NCBI GenBank assembly: GCA_014529385.2
Contig: CM043952.1
Span: 52,509,119 to 52,573,118 of the forward strand
From: Adiantum capillus-veneris
Lineage: Eukaryota > Streptophyta > Polypodiopsida > Polypodiales > Pteridaceae
DNA: 64,000 nucleotides
Reading direction: 5' to 3'
Numbering within the stretch: the stretch's first letter is position 1; each line of letters starts with the position of its first letter. The position numbers and the translations under genes were made by a program. Of this stretch, positions 10,835 to 21,566 are shown one piece after another. A model generated the notes under the pieces. The model worked only from the letters and a program-made list of their open reading frames with translations, was not told where the DNA came from and made no database searches.

Positions 10835-13800
10835 AGCGGGACTATGGTGGTGCAAGTGAGGAGACGTTCTCACAAAGAGAAACCTTCTCTTCAGGATTTC
10901 TAGGGTTGACATATGAGGGTTCAGTATCTTACAGGAAATTTAATGATCTAACTAAGTGGGAGAAACAATATGTTTCAAGCATTCAAAGTGACTTTCACGG
11001 ATGTGATGTGCTAGAACCAGATGATGTGATGTCAGGAATCTTTGAAGAGATCTCTTATGTTGATACTATGTCAGAGCTTGAGGATATCAAGCAGAACAGG
11101 TTAGAAAGTGTAACTGAAGTTGTTACCATTAAAGGGCACTCAATGGAAATGTATAAAGAGCTGGACATATACGAGGCACTTATGCATATTGAGGATGACT
11201 TGGATAAAGAAGTTGAAGCATAGGTAGAGACGAAATACAAGACAGTTGCAAGAAAGTGAGACCTATGGCTACACCTCTACCAGAGGGAAGTGATGAAGTA
11301 ATTAGAGAAGCTTCTCGATAGCATATGCTCAAAAATCCTAAGAACATTGGGCACAAATTCACTAAAGAGACATTGCAGCAGCTGAAGGTGGGAGAAGATG
11401 GTTTTCTCAACGAAGAGGAAATCAAGTGTTCTCAAGGTATGCTCAAAAAACATGGTAAAGATTTTGCCTTTGAGCCAAGTGGGATTGGGTGTGTGGATCC
11501 AAGTGTTGTTGCACCTATGGTTATATTCACTATTCCTCACATGCCATGGAGCTTACGTCCTATTCAAGTTCCTAAAGCTCACTTGCCAAAGCTTATCAAT
11601 TTGCTTAATGAGAAGATACAAATGCGAATCTTGGAACCATCATGTGCACCATACTCTAACCGATGGTTCACTGTTTCGAAGAAAAATGGTACTTTAAGGT
11701 TTATACAGGATATGCTACCTGTTAACAAGGTAACAGTCCACAATGTGGGTACCAACCCAATTGTAGATGAATTTGCTGAGGCTTTTGTAGGTAGGTCAAT
11801 TTACTCTATGGGTGATCTTTATTCTGGATATGATCAATTTCAGTTAGCTTTGTTGAGCAAGGATCTTACTACGATGCGTACACCTCTCGGATTGGTAAGG
11901 ATGTGCACTCTAACAGGGTGCTACTAATTCTATAACTCATATGATGAATAACATGAATAAGGTATTAAGGGACTTTATCCCACATGTTACTATGCCTTTC
12001 ATTGATGATCTACCGATTAAGGGCTGTGAGGAAGGCTCAAAAGATGAGGTAAAAAATCAGAGGGGGTGCCGATAGTTTGTTGCTCAACATATTGCTGACT
12101 GTGATACTATTTTATCCAGACTTGAAGAAGTTAACTTAACAATTTCAGGGCAAAAATCAACTTTTGGTGCCAAAGAGGTTCTAATTGTAGGGCACATGTG
12201 CAGTCCAGAAGGTAGAAGGCCAAGTCCGGCTTAAGTTGAAGCTATTCAAAAGATGAAGGAAACGTGCTCTTCGGTTTTACTGAAGTTCGTCGATTTCTGG
12301 GTGCATGTGTTTTCTATCTTATTTGGCTGCCACATTTTGCTCATGTTGCAGAAGTGCTTTATCAACTGCTGAGGAAAGGTGAAAGATTTGTTTGGGAAGA
12401 AGTTCATACACAGGCTATTAGGAAATTAAAGAAGATGCTTCTTGAGGCTCCGACCTTGAGGAAATTTGACTACAAATGTGGAAGGCTAGTAATTTTAACG
12501 GTTGACACTAGCCTGACACGTATTGGATTGGCTATAGGTCAAGATGATGAAGAAGGTAACAGGTATGCGGTTCGATTTGGAGCAAAAGTGCTCAATGCTC
12601 GCCAAGGAGGCTACCCATAGGTTAAGAGAGAACTTTGGGGCGTTGCTACTGCTCTAAGGTATGATAAAGAATACTTTATTGGAGCTTCAATCATGGTAGA
12701 GACAGATTGCTTGCCACTGATAGGGGTGATTGCAAATTGCTCTACTCCGGATATTGCTATGCTACGATGGATAGCCTATATTTAGTCTCTCAATCCTGAA
12801 TTTTGTCATATTGCAGGTAGAGATAATCCTGTTGTTGCAGATATGTTATCAAGAGCTATATTTGAAGATGAAGAAGAGATGCAGACCACAAGTGATGATG
12901 TTGGCTTGAATTTCTATTCGTCTTCTTATCTGCATGCAAATTGTGGAAATATTGCTCATAATTTTGAGGTATTTTCTGAAGAGTTCTATGAAGGAGAATG
13001 GCTTTTGATTGGTCGCTACCTTAGCACTCTTACTAATCATGAAGGGTGGATGGATCAAGAGTACAAAAAGATCAGGAAGAAAGATTACGGCTATTTTCTG
13101 AAGGATGGGCATTTATGGAAGCAGCCAAAACGTTCTAAAGGAGTACCGCAGCGGGTTGTTTGAGATAAAGTGATTCAACAACAGGTTATCAAAGAGTTTC
13201 ATGAAAGTGTATGGGCTGTACACAGAGAGGTCTGGGAAACTTTTGTCAAGATTAAGGATCGTTACTGGTGGAAAGTTATGTATAAAGATGTGGCTTAGTT
13301 TGTAGAGACATGCCTAATATGCCAACAGTATTCTAATGTACCTAGCCCCGCTAGCTATGCACTACAAGTGCGTGGTGGACCTGATAACCATGGCAGTAGG
13401 TGTCTGGCAGATGCGTTATATTGTTCTTGCTAGAGAGGATCTTACTAATCATCTTTGCGTACCAAGCTACCAGTTCCGTATGGAAGTTCTTGCTTGAGGA
13501 TGTTATTTCCAGGTATGGATGTGTTAGTAGAATTACTGTTGATAGAGGAGAGATTGATGCAGATGAAGCTTGGGATTTCTTTGCTGGCTTGGGCATTAAA
13601 TATGCTCTCACTATAGCATACAATCCAGAGGGTAATGGTAAAAGTTAAAGCTTTAGCAAAGGTATGCCAGGGACATATTGGTGATTGGCCTAAACTCCTA
13701 TTATTTGCTTTATGGGCTGAGTGAACTACACATAGTTCTGTTACAGGTTTTATGCCATTTGAGTTAATGTACGGGAAAAAACCCATTATGCCTACAGAGG

Positions 13801-14279
13801 AAGCGGTTATCTCTTCGGCCGTAATGCCATGGGAAGAAGGTATGTCTACAGAAGATTTGCTTGCATTGCGCATTCGCCAACTTGAGAGGCGTCAGGAAGA
13901 TGGTAAGCAGTGTTTGATAGTAAGCACAAACTATGACCTTGTGTTATGAAAGTTGGGGATTGGGTCCTTGTATATGACAGTAGCCTGGAGAACCAGTACA
14001 CTGCTATGCGGAAAATGGTTAAACGATGGTTTGGACCATATGTAGTACTTCATGTTTATGATAATGCGACCATATGTAGTACTTCATGTTTATGATAATG
14101 CGACCTACAAGTTATGCGAGCTTGATGGCACTGAGCTCAAGGTGCCTATTGAAAGGAAAAGAGTTAAGTTGTTTAAGCAACGAGATGGTGAGATTAATAT
14201 TGGAGACTTCAACAAAGATCAACCTCCTGAAGACAATGTTATGTATGCATCAGACGATGAGTCTGATGATGCTTTATAA
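10817..14279 (+). pseudogene. pol pseudogene of element B (RT, RNase H, integrase)
   Basis: A clear but broken pol. RT spans about 11,500-12,260: RWFTVSKKNGTLRFIQDM, motif A MGDLYSGYDQFQLA near 11,810, and motif C FIDD near 12,000. RNase H is about 12,480-12,840 (LTVDTSLTRIGLAIG; ETDCLPL; ADMLSRA). Integrase is about 13,180-14,100: the zinc finger has a damaged second histidine region, D-R-G-E near 13,545, and N-P-E-G-N-G-K near 13,620. A GPY/F-type module (RWFGPYVV) is at 14,025. Breaks include TAG at 12,783, TGA near 13,161, a lost segment after 13,640 and a 34-bp duplication. No chromodomain is seen; the tail is acidic, as in C. Confidence 0.9.
14037..14104 (+). repeat. Perfect 34-bp tandem duplication within pol
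   Basis: Two identical units beginning CATATGTAGTACTTCATG abut at 14,070/14,071. The 34-bp length is not a multiple of three, so it shifts the integrase C-terminal frame. Absence of differences suggests it is recent compared with the rest of B. Confidence 0.95.
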
Positions 14280-14310
14280 GTACGGTTGGCACAGACTGGA
14301 GGCTGTGGAG

Positions 14311-14326
14311 GTTGAGAGAGGGTGGA
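14311..14326 (+). promoter_or_regulatory. Polypurine tract of element B
   Basis: GTTGAGAGAGGGTGGA directly precedes the 3' LTR start TGTCGTG, as in element C (GAGGGGGTGGA before TGTCGTG). Confidence 0.75.
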
Positions 14327-14861
14327 TGTCGTGCAGCTCCCCTCCCATGCTAAGAAAGATGCTAGAAAAATGCACATCAAGTTGTTTGAATCTTACATGA
14401 TTAATGAACAGTAGTTAAGGTGTGGTAACAGGAGAAGTTCAATGTTGAATGTATGTCAAATGCGATTAAAAAGGACAAGAGATGCCTTAATGATTCCGAA
14501 AATGAGTATGCTTGAAGTGATGACAGATGGAAGATTATGATCTAGAACTGCAGTGCTTGAAGTGCTCTACCGGCCTGTCTTTACGGCTCGTCGACTGTCT
14601 TTACGGCTCGTCTATTGGAGCTACGATGAAGAATTTATAGCAGTTCGGATTGGGAAACTGCAGCACCTCAGGTGAAAAAAATGAAAAGAGTGCACGGGCT
14701 TGAAGTGCTCACTTTGTGGAGCACGTAGATCTTTTCAGTTCAGTGATCGGAGTCCTGGTTGCCAAGATATTGCCCGTTAAATATTCACCGAGGGCCAAGT
14801 TCGTACCGGTCCGGTCGGCTCGGTTGGTGTCTCAGGTGGGAGTTTTTTTTTTCGTCCAAGT

Positions 14862-15225
14862 TTTGGAATGCATGGAGCAGTAATTGCTTTGAGTAGTATC
14901 ATGTTTGAAATGTCGTCTCTTGGAATGCAATGATTGCGGGTTACACCTAATAGAAGCAGGGCCAGAAAGCTGGCTATTTTCAACAAATGCAAAGACGGAT
15001 AACTCTCCAAAGGCAATCACTTAAACTTGCATCTAGCATGCTTGTGGCAAGGTCCGCAACACTACAATAGGCACAAGACACTCGATGACAATGTCGGGCG
15101 AGGGCGGCTGCAGAAAGATGTTATTAATGGCAACGCTTTAATCGGTATGTATGCCAAATGGGGAGGTGTCAAAATTGCCAAGTGCTTGGAATTGCCTTCG
15201 CCGATATGTATGCCAAATTGTGCCC
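14862..15225 (+). pseudogene. PPR protein gene fragment captured inside the LTR (3' copy)
   Basis: Second copy of the fragment at 7,611-7,975, in the same place within the 3' LTR. NVVSWNAMIAGYT, KAGYFQQMQ, TLDDNVGRGRLQKDV and GNALIGMYAKWGGVKIAK are all readable. Some positions lie closer to the PPR consensus here (MYAKW rather than MYSKW). It is interrupted by stops and is not functional. Confidence 0.85.
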
Positions 15226-15913
15226 TTTCAAGGGCCATAATATGCCGACCTTAAAGGGGCATGGTCGCCTACCCAAGCCACTAAGGGCCGCCAAAGGCAA
15301 TGAAGCCCATGACCTTAAATAAAGTGGCCCTGCTTTCCTGCTTTCTGGCCCTACAGGGGGCATCGAGCGATGGCGAGCAAGAAGGTCTAGAAAGCAAGGC
15401 CACTTTATTTTTGGCAGCCATACACAATGGGGTCCAGAAAGCAGGCCTTCCCAACCCACAAGGTAGGGCCCCACAGGGGGCATCGAGCAATGTCGAGCAA
15501 GAAGGGAAAAAGCCAGAACTTGCCAGCGCCCATCATTTTGGTACTCATCCCGGAGGATTTGGTGCTGCTCGTCCCCGTCAGTTGCCACGTCATTGGGCCG
15601 ACTCCTACACCACGTCAATGACGCCCGGAGCCACTCCTAAGGGAGGGCACACACTATTAATAGCGGGACACTTTTTGCATGCAAGGGTTGGCAAGAAAAC
15701 GAGCAAGGGGGTAAGCAAGGGGGCGCTCTCTCTCTAGATCTCCAATCCAAGCAAGGTCGAGCTCTCTCTCTCAATCTCCAATCCAAGCAAGGGCTAGTTC
15801 TCTCTTTCGTATTGAAGGGCGAGGAAAAGCTTGGCGAGAAGGTGAGCTCTCTCTCAATATCCAAACCAAGGAAGGCGAGTTCTCCCTCTCTATTGATCTC
15901 CAATCCAAGCAAG

Positions 15914-15917
15914 GCGT
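15914..15917. repeat. Target site duplication of element C, left
   Basis: GCGT directly left of the LTR, repeated at 26,014-26,017 directly right of the other LTR. The empty site in related LTR units reads AAGGCGAGCTCTC, which agrees with insertion and a 4-bp duplication. Confidence 0.8.
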
Positions 15918-16117
15918 TGTCGAGAAATTTGTGGTCTTGCCAGGAAAGCACCGGGCTTATGGCTGTGAGAGTTTGTGAGAGAACTCAACAAAACTATATG
16001 AAGGAGTTAAACCATAGATGCCATGAAGACTAGGGTTTGGAAAGAAGTGCAATCAAAGAAGACTCACTCTTTCTCTCTTGCACTCACACACACAAAGAAA
16101 GAACGCAAAAGAGAATG

Positions 16118-16330
16118 TCAAAACAATACGAAGATGAAAACATCAAGGCTATGGTCATATCGTATCATGGGTAATATGAAAGGGTTAATGGATGATTTAA
16201 TGGCGTTGAATCTTGGTTGACCAAATAGGCTACGAATTGTTCTTTGGAATTGTAGTTTTGTGCTTACCATAATATATATATTTTGTCTAGTGATTGGGAT
16301 TAATTGTGTGTACAAATCCTCTTGGTTCAT
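16118..16330 (-). CDS. LTR-encoded 70-residue ORF (second of pair), 3' LTR
   Basis: Unrecognised protein of 70 residues. Its ATG overlaps the stop of the upstream ORF as ATGA (16,327-16,330), the arrangement seen in coupled termination-reinitiation. Its core reads FQRTIRSLFGQPRF, then NPFILPMIRY and a hydrophobic end DVFIFVLF. The same pattern occurs in its neighbour and in ORFs of elements D and F: a strand, K-x(3)-Q-x(2)-I-x(2)-L-F-G, R, S-x(2)-P-x-I-L-P, and a short hydrophobic C-terminus. No signal peptide or known motif. Coding status rests on the conserved length and spacing across copies; expression is unproven. Confidence 0.5.
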   Translation of the reverse strand: MNQEDLYTQLIPITRQNIYIMVSTKLQFQRTIRSLFGQPRFNAIKSSINPFILPMIRYDHSLDVFIFVLF

Positions 16331-16545
16331 AGCAAGATAACTACGCTTACATCAAAAGAAAAATTATAGTCTATGAGAGGTAGTATGATGGGATCCGGTG
16401 ATAGAAGTATTTCATTGAGCCTTTCAGGGCTGAAGAGAAACACTATACGTTGTTGAAAGTGTATTTTACGGCTAATCCATACGTTAATTCTAATAGATCG
16501 TACAGAGTGAAAGCGATAGAAATGATCATCATGTGGGTTATTCAT
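16327..16545 (-). CDS. LTR-encoded 72-residue ORF (first of pair), 3' LTR
   Basis: Unrecognised protein of 72 residues starting at an ATG at 16,545. It contains RINVWISRKIHFQQRIVFLF, then EILLSPDPIILPLIDY and the end DVSVVILL. It is homologous by eye to the downstream ORF and to ORFs at 40,453-40,668 and 61,093-61,311. It lies in the LTR on the element sense strand, after the AT run, so it could be in the transcript leader if transcription starts near that run. The reading frame is kept intact in both LTRs. Function unknown. Confidence 0.55.
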   Translation of the reverse strand: MNNPHDDHFYRFHSVRSIRINVWISRKIHFQQRIVFLFSPERLNEILLSPDPIILPLIDYNFSFDVSVVILL

Positions 16546-16736
16546 CTAGGATATTATGTGAGAAATGTAGATATGAGAGAAGTGAAGAGATGAGAAGTTT
16601 CCCTCCCAAGCCCTATTCTTGCCCGTAGGCAATAAGGATACTGCGGGGAGAGATGTACCTGTAGCAAAGAGAACCTAGAGAGGATGAATTACTAAGAATG
16701 AGAGAGATAGGTTTGGTTAAGGAGATGAGATTAGAT

Positions 16737-16738
16737 AC

Positions 16739-16786
<48 letters not shown>
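16737..16786. repeat. AT microsatellite in 3' LTR of C
   Basis: (AT)n with one C interruption; the matching run in the other LTR is at 24,788-24,836. Confidence 0.95.
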
Positions 16787-17957
16787 TGGATTCGAGATGA
16801 AAATGAAAACAACAAGAAATCAAGAAAACATCAATGTAGAACACATCTTACTTGAAACCCTTCGGCACCATTATTGATGGGAGAGAGAAGAAGAGTGGAT
16901 AATTCCACTTTGATTGATACACCAAGTGCAAAACCTTCTTTGATTAGAGTTGATCTGCCAAGGTTAGCTTGTTGCAAGAATGGCTAGTCTCCCTCTAGAA
17001 GAAAGTGTAGGCTTGGGCTTATGTTAATGGCTAAGTACAATTAGGCATTACTACTCACTCCCTCGAGAATTCCTCTCATCAATGGCTTGAATTCTTGAGT
17101 TCCTTCCAAGGAAGAAGAGGTCCCCTTTTATAGGTGAAGGGAACCCCCAAGGGTTTACACAAGAAGAGAGGAGCCAGTGTGAACAGGAATTGGAAAAGTT
17201 GGAAATGAGCTGTCCCTGCATGATGTGGGCAGACTGGGGTCCAGTATTTTGATCATATCTCCTCAATCGTGGCTCCAAATAAAAAAGTAAAAATATGGGC
17301 AAACACTTCAGCTCATTAGCTATGATTTTCATTTTAAAATCGTTTTCCAATTCGGATTGGAACCTTGTGTAAAAAATTCATCAAAATAGGGTCCATTTAT
17401 GGCAGCAAAAGTCTTCATGTGGTCTCCTTAGCCTAGACTTTCATTTAATTCCAAAGGACACCTCATGCCATATGCAAGCATGACATTGCTCCTTGACAAA
17501 GCTTTGTAATCATGCTTGTAATAATGCATTAAAATAAGTGTATCTTTGAAATCATGCCACCTAGTGTCCCACTAGGATTTGATTCTCTCCTAGTAGCTAT
17601 TTAAAAAGAAATATAAGAAAAGTATAAAAAATACATAGAATATATATATATTGGAGTTTACCCTAGATATAGGATCTAGCTAGGGTGTGAGATGATAATG
17701 AAATAGTAGAAATAAAGAATCAATGCTTTTTGCCCCAAGTTAAAGAGGCGGAGCTATTGACACTTTTTCCATAGTATTTTTTGATGGTAAAGTAAGAATA
17801 CATTACCCTTGAGATAAATAATAAGATGAGATAGAAAGCTTATTTTTATACTTACATATGCATATGCACATTATAGGAAATATAATTATGTATCTAAAAA
17901 GTTACAAGATAACTCTTGTAGCATGTGTTCCCACTATGTACATGTCACAACACGACA

Positions 17958-17973
17958 TCCACCCCCTCTAAAC
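17958..17973 (-). promoter_or_regulatory. Polypurine tract of element C
   Basis: On the minus strand GTTTAGAGGGGGTGGA directly precedes the 3' LTR start TGTCGTG. It would prime plus-strand DNA synthesis. Confidence 0.85.
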
Positions 17974-18057
17974 CTGCACATCCTCCGGTATGTGCCAAAT
18001 TATTTCTTTGTAAGATCAGCCCTCTTGTACATCTTCCTTGCTTTCATCTTCACTGGA

Positions 18058-20874
18058 TCATTCCAAAGCTTCATTTTCACTTTGATCTTCACCTGTGTTT
18101 TGCTCTTCCTCCTCATCAACATTTTCTGGATCATTGTCTCCTCTTCTCTTAAACATTTTGATCCTTTTTCCTGCAATGGGAATCTTTACTTCTCTACCAT
18201 CTAGTTCAGACAAGCTGTAAGTAGCATTTTCATGCACATGCTTTACAACATACGGTCCAAACCATCTTTTTGAGAACTTACGCATGACTGTGTGCTGGTT
18301 ATCAAGGCTACTATCATACACTAAAACCCAGTCACCTTTGTCAATTGCTTTGCTCCTGAGTCGATGTCGCTTATCAAAATAGACCTTGTTTTTCAATCTT
18401 GCATTTTTGAGTCGTTCTTTTGCAGCCTCAATGTCTCCAGGTCTTCTCTCTAGTTGCCTTATGCGCAATGCAAGGAGATCTTCCCTGCTAAGCCCCTCTT
18501 GACAAGGTAGTACATTCCAGGTGGGAATTGTATCTTCAATCGGCATCACTGGCTTTTGACCATACATTAGCTCCGCAGGCATGTAGCCAGTTACTGAGCT
18601 ATGTGTTGTACGATCAGCCCATAAAGCATATGGTAACAGTTTTGGCCACTCACCAACTCTTCCTTCGCAAGCCTTGGCCAAAGCTTTGATGATAGGAGGG
18701 TGCCCTCTTTCACTCTTTCCATTGCCTTCAGGGTTGTAAGCTGTAGTAAGAGAAAGCTTGATCCCTAATCTAGAAAAGAACTCCCTTGCTTCTTTGGCAT
18801 CCAGTGCACCTCTGTCTGCAGTGATCTTTCCCACACAACCATAACGGCAAATCACCTCATCAAGAAGGAATTTGCACACAGCTTCTGTGGTTTTAGCTCT
18901 TAATGCTCTTCCTTCAACCTGATTAGTTAGGTCCTCTGGTGCAAGAACCAAGTACCTCATCTTCCAGAGTCCTAAAGGCATTGTGACTAGATCCACAACC
19001 CATTTATAATGCATGGCTAGTGGGTATGTAGGGTACAATCCATCACGATGTCGGACATTTGAATACATTTGACAAGTTACACATGACTCTACAAATTGAG
19101 ATACATCTTTATACATACCCTTCCACCAGTATTTTTCTTTCAACTTGGAGAAGGTTGCCCACACACCCCTGTGTCCAGCCCATAAACTCTCATGAAACTC
19201 TTGCATGAGCTTTACTTGAGTCTCTTTTTTACATATAACCCGTTGTGGTGTAGCACCCTTTTGCTTAGGATGCTTCCACAAGTAACCATCCCTTAAAAAG
19301 TACCCATATGCTTTCCTGCGTATCCTCTTGAATTCTTGTTCAGACCAATCATCCTGTTTTGTTAGAGTACTCAAGTACCTTCCAATAGAAAGCCAATCAC
19401 CTTCATAAAGATCTTTCAAGAACAATTCAAGTGAATTAGTCATGCAGACATTGTTACCTTTGACATGAGAGATAGAATAGAATTTTGTGCCTACATCATC
19501 TCCCTCATCAATCATTTGTGACTCATCTTCATACCTTGCCCTTGATAGCATATCTGCCACTGTATTGTCTTTACCTGCAATGTGCTTAAACTCGGGATTT
19601 AAGGACTTAATGTAGGCAATCCACCGCAACATAGCAATGTCTGGTGTTGAGCAGCTTGTAATCATCCCAAGAAGTGGTAGACAATCTGTTTCTACAACCA
19701 CACATGCACCAATTAGGTACTCTTTTCCACTTTTCAAGGCTGTAACCATACCCCATAACTCTCTCTTTATCTGTGGATAGTTTCTTTGGCAAGCACTTAG
19801 TACCTTTGCTCCAAATCTTATCACATACCTGTGTCCTTCTTTGTCATCTTGCCCTATTGCCCATCCAATCCCTGTAGGACTGGTATCTACTGTCACAATC
19901 ACTGGCCTTTGACACTCATAGTCTACCTTTCTCAAAGTCGTTGCTGATTGGAGTAACTCCTTTAGCTTTTTCATGGATTTTACATGTGCTTCTCTCCATT
20001 TAAACTTTTGATTCTTTCTAAGCAGCTGATAAAGAGGATCAGCTACATGTGCATAATGTGGAATCCAAATAACATAGAAGACACATGCTCCCAGAAACCT
20101 TCTAACCTCAGTGATGCTAGTGCATGTTTCTTTCATTCTTTGGATGGCATCTACCTTTGATGGACAAGGTTTCCTACCATATGGCCCGCACATGTGCCCC
20201 ACAATGAGCACTTCTTTGACACCAAACATAGACTTTTTCCGTGACAATGTAAGATTCACTTCTTCCATCCTAGACAAAATTTTATCACAATCATTTATGT
20301 GATTTACCACAAACTTGCGACATCCCTTGAGATCCAAAGCTTCATCTTTGTCACTTTCTTCACATCCTTTGATAAACAAATCATCAATGAAAGGCATTGT
20401 GATTTGAGGAATAAAGCGACGTAAGACCTTATTCATCCCATTCATCATATGTGCAACCGAGTTGGTTGCTCCCTGTGGCAAGGTACACATCCTTACCAAA
20501 CCCAAAGGTGTCCTCATGGTTGTCAAGTCTCTGCTTTCGATTGCAAGCTGAAATTGATCATACCCTGAGTAGAGATCCCCCATTGAGTAGATTGCCCTCC
20601 CTGCAAACGCCTCTGCAAATTCATCCACAATTGGACCTGTACCTACATTTCTAATTGTCACCTTGTTCACTGGTTGCATATCTTGGATGAAGCGTAGAGA
20701 ACCATTCTTCTTTGGAACTGTGAACCACCTGTTTGAGTATGGAGCACAAGAAGGCTCCAAGATTCCCATTTTGATTTTCTCATTCAGTAGCTCTACTAAC
20801 TTTGGCAAATGAGCCTTTGAAACCGGAATAGGCCGCAGATTCCAAGGCACATGAGGTATTGTGAAAATTACCAT
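18058..20874 (-). CDS. pol: pol of element C: reverse transcriptase, RNase H, integrase
   Basis: An open frame of 938 codons from the ATG at 20,874; translation really enters from further upstream by frameshift. RT covers about residues 1-240: RWFTVPKKNGSLRFIQDM near 50, motif A with D100 (MGDLYSGYDQ), motif B LPQGATNS near 132, motif C FIDD at 152-155. RNase H covers about 312-440 with D320, E362, D387 and D431. Integrase has a zinc finger (H-x-S-L-W-A-G-H and C-V-T-C), a catalytic D in V-V-D-L-V, D in A-D-R-G-A, and E in G-N-G-K-S-E-R. A GPY/F module (RWFGPYVV) and an acidic tail follow; there is no chromodomain. All catalytic residues are present, so this copy could still supply enzymes if the upstream TGA is read through. 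Confidence 0.95.
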   Translation of the reverse strand: MVIFTIPHVPWNLRPIPVSKAHLPKLVELLNEKIKMGILEPSCAPYSNRWFTVPKKNGSLRFIQDMQPVNKVTIRNVGTGPIVDEFAEAFAGRAIYSMGDLYSGYDQFQLAIESRDLTTMRTPLGLVRMCTLPQGATNSVAHMMNGMNKVLRRFIPQITMPFIDDLFIKGCEESDKDEALDLKGCRKFVVNHINDCDKILSRMEEVNLTLSRKKSMFGVKEVLIVGHMCGPYGRKPCPSKVDAIQRMKETCTSITEVRRFLGACVFYVIWIPHYAHVADPLYQLLRKNQKFKWREAHVKSMKKLKELLQSATTLRKVDYECQRPVIVTVDTSPTGIGWAIGQDDKEGHRYVIRFGAKVLSACQRNYPQIKRELWGMVTALKSGKEYLIGACVVVETDCLPLLGMITSCSTPDIAMLRWIAYIKSLNPEFKHIAGKDNTVADMLSRARYEDESQMIDEGDDVGTKFYSISHVKGNNVCMTNSLELFLKDLYEGDWLSIGRYLSTLTKQDDWSEQEFKRIRRKAYGYFLRDGYLWKHPKQKGATPQRVICKKETQVKLMQEFHESLWAGHRGVWATFSKLKEKYWWKGMYKDVSQFVESCVTCQMYSNVRHRDGLYPTYPLAMHYKWVVDLVTMPLGLWKMRYLVLAPEDLTNQVEGRALRAKTTEAVCKFLLDEVICRYGCVGKITADRGALDAKEAREFFSRLGIKLSLTTAYNPEGNGKSERGHPPIIKALAKACEGRVGEWPKLLPYALWADRTTHSSVTGYMPAELMYGQKPVMPIEDTIPTWNVLPCQEGLSREDLLALRIRQLERRPGDIEAAKERLKNARLKNKVYFDKRHRLRSKAIDKGDWVLVYDSSLDNQHTVMRKFSKRWFGPYVVKHVHENATYSLSELDGREVKIPIAGKRIKMFKRRGDNDPENVDEEEEQNTGEDQSENEALE

Positions 20875-21566
20875 AGGAGCTACAATATAAGGATCAACAC
20901 ATCCTATCTCATGTGGCTCAAATGCAAAAGCCTTACCATGCTTTGAAAGAATTTCTTTGAAGCACTTTGTCTCCTCCTGTGTTAGAAACTCCTCTCAACC
21001 AATCTGCAACTCTTGAAAAGACTCCTTTGTGAAGGTATGCCCGATCTTTTTAGGATTCCGCAAACTTGGTTGTAAAGAAGCCTGTTCAATCTTTTCCCTG
21101 TTGTTGGGTGATAAGGGTGAAGCTACTGGTTTCACCTTCTTTGCTACACTCTTGTATTTAGTTTCAACATGGACTTCTGGGCCAACTGTTTGGCTTTCTT
21201 TAAAGGCTTCTATTACTTGATACATTTCCATAGAGCAAACTTCCACAACTTCATTTTCAAGATGCAAACTAGACCTCATTATAGCATCAAGCTCACCCAT
21301 AGTATCTACAAAAGAAACTTGTTCACACAAACCCAAAACATTTTCAGTAGGCTTTAGCAACCCACTCTTTTTCATGCCTATTTGTACATTATGCACATAC
21401 TGCCTCTCATATCTCTTCAAATCTTCAAGTTTTGTAAAACATACTGATCCATTCCTTGTTACCAAGGAGCTCATCGAGAAAGTTTCACCTATTTTTGGAT
21501 CAGGCGAGACCCTTTTTCTTTCTGTACCACTGCAATCCCGCTTTACAATGGTACTTGGCCAAAAAC
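20875..21566 (-). CDS. N-terminal part of pol of element C, with one nonsense codon
   Basis: The pol frame continues upstream of 20,874 without interruption except for one TGA at about 20,995-20,997. Element B has coding sequence there (V-G-E-D-G-F against I-G-stop-E-E-F), so a single base change probably made the stop. The frame is open up to the slippery site at 21,561-21,567 and overlaps the end of gag-protease. It encodes a linker conserved with B (KRD, RYERQYV/KWEKQYV, V-D-T-M-x-E-L) of unknown role, leading into RT. Confidence 0.8.

Larger units (their letters stand above)
14327..15917 (+). repeat. 3' LTR of element B, first part
   Basis: Repeats the 5' LTR of B. It differs by a tandem copy of about 20 bp near 14,575-14,612 (CTGTCTTTACGGCTCGTC twice) and about 120 bp of extra sequence near 15,350-15,480 that duplicates GGGGGCATCGAGC. 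The LTR breaks off in a CAATCCAAGCAAGGCG unit where element C begins and resumes at 26,014. Confidence 0.85.
15918..17957 (-). repeat. 3' LTR of element C
   Basis: 2,040 bp, direct repeat of 23,972-26,013. It contains an AT run (about 16,737-16,786) and, on the element sense strand, two overlapping ORFs at 16,118-16,545 described separately. Confidence 0.95.
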
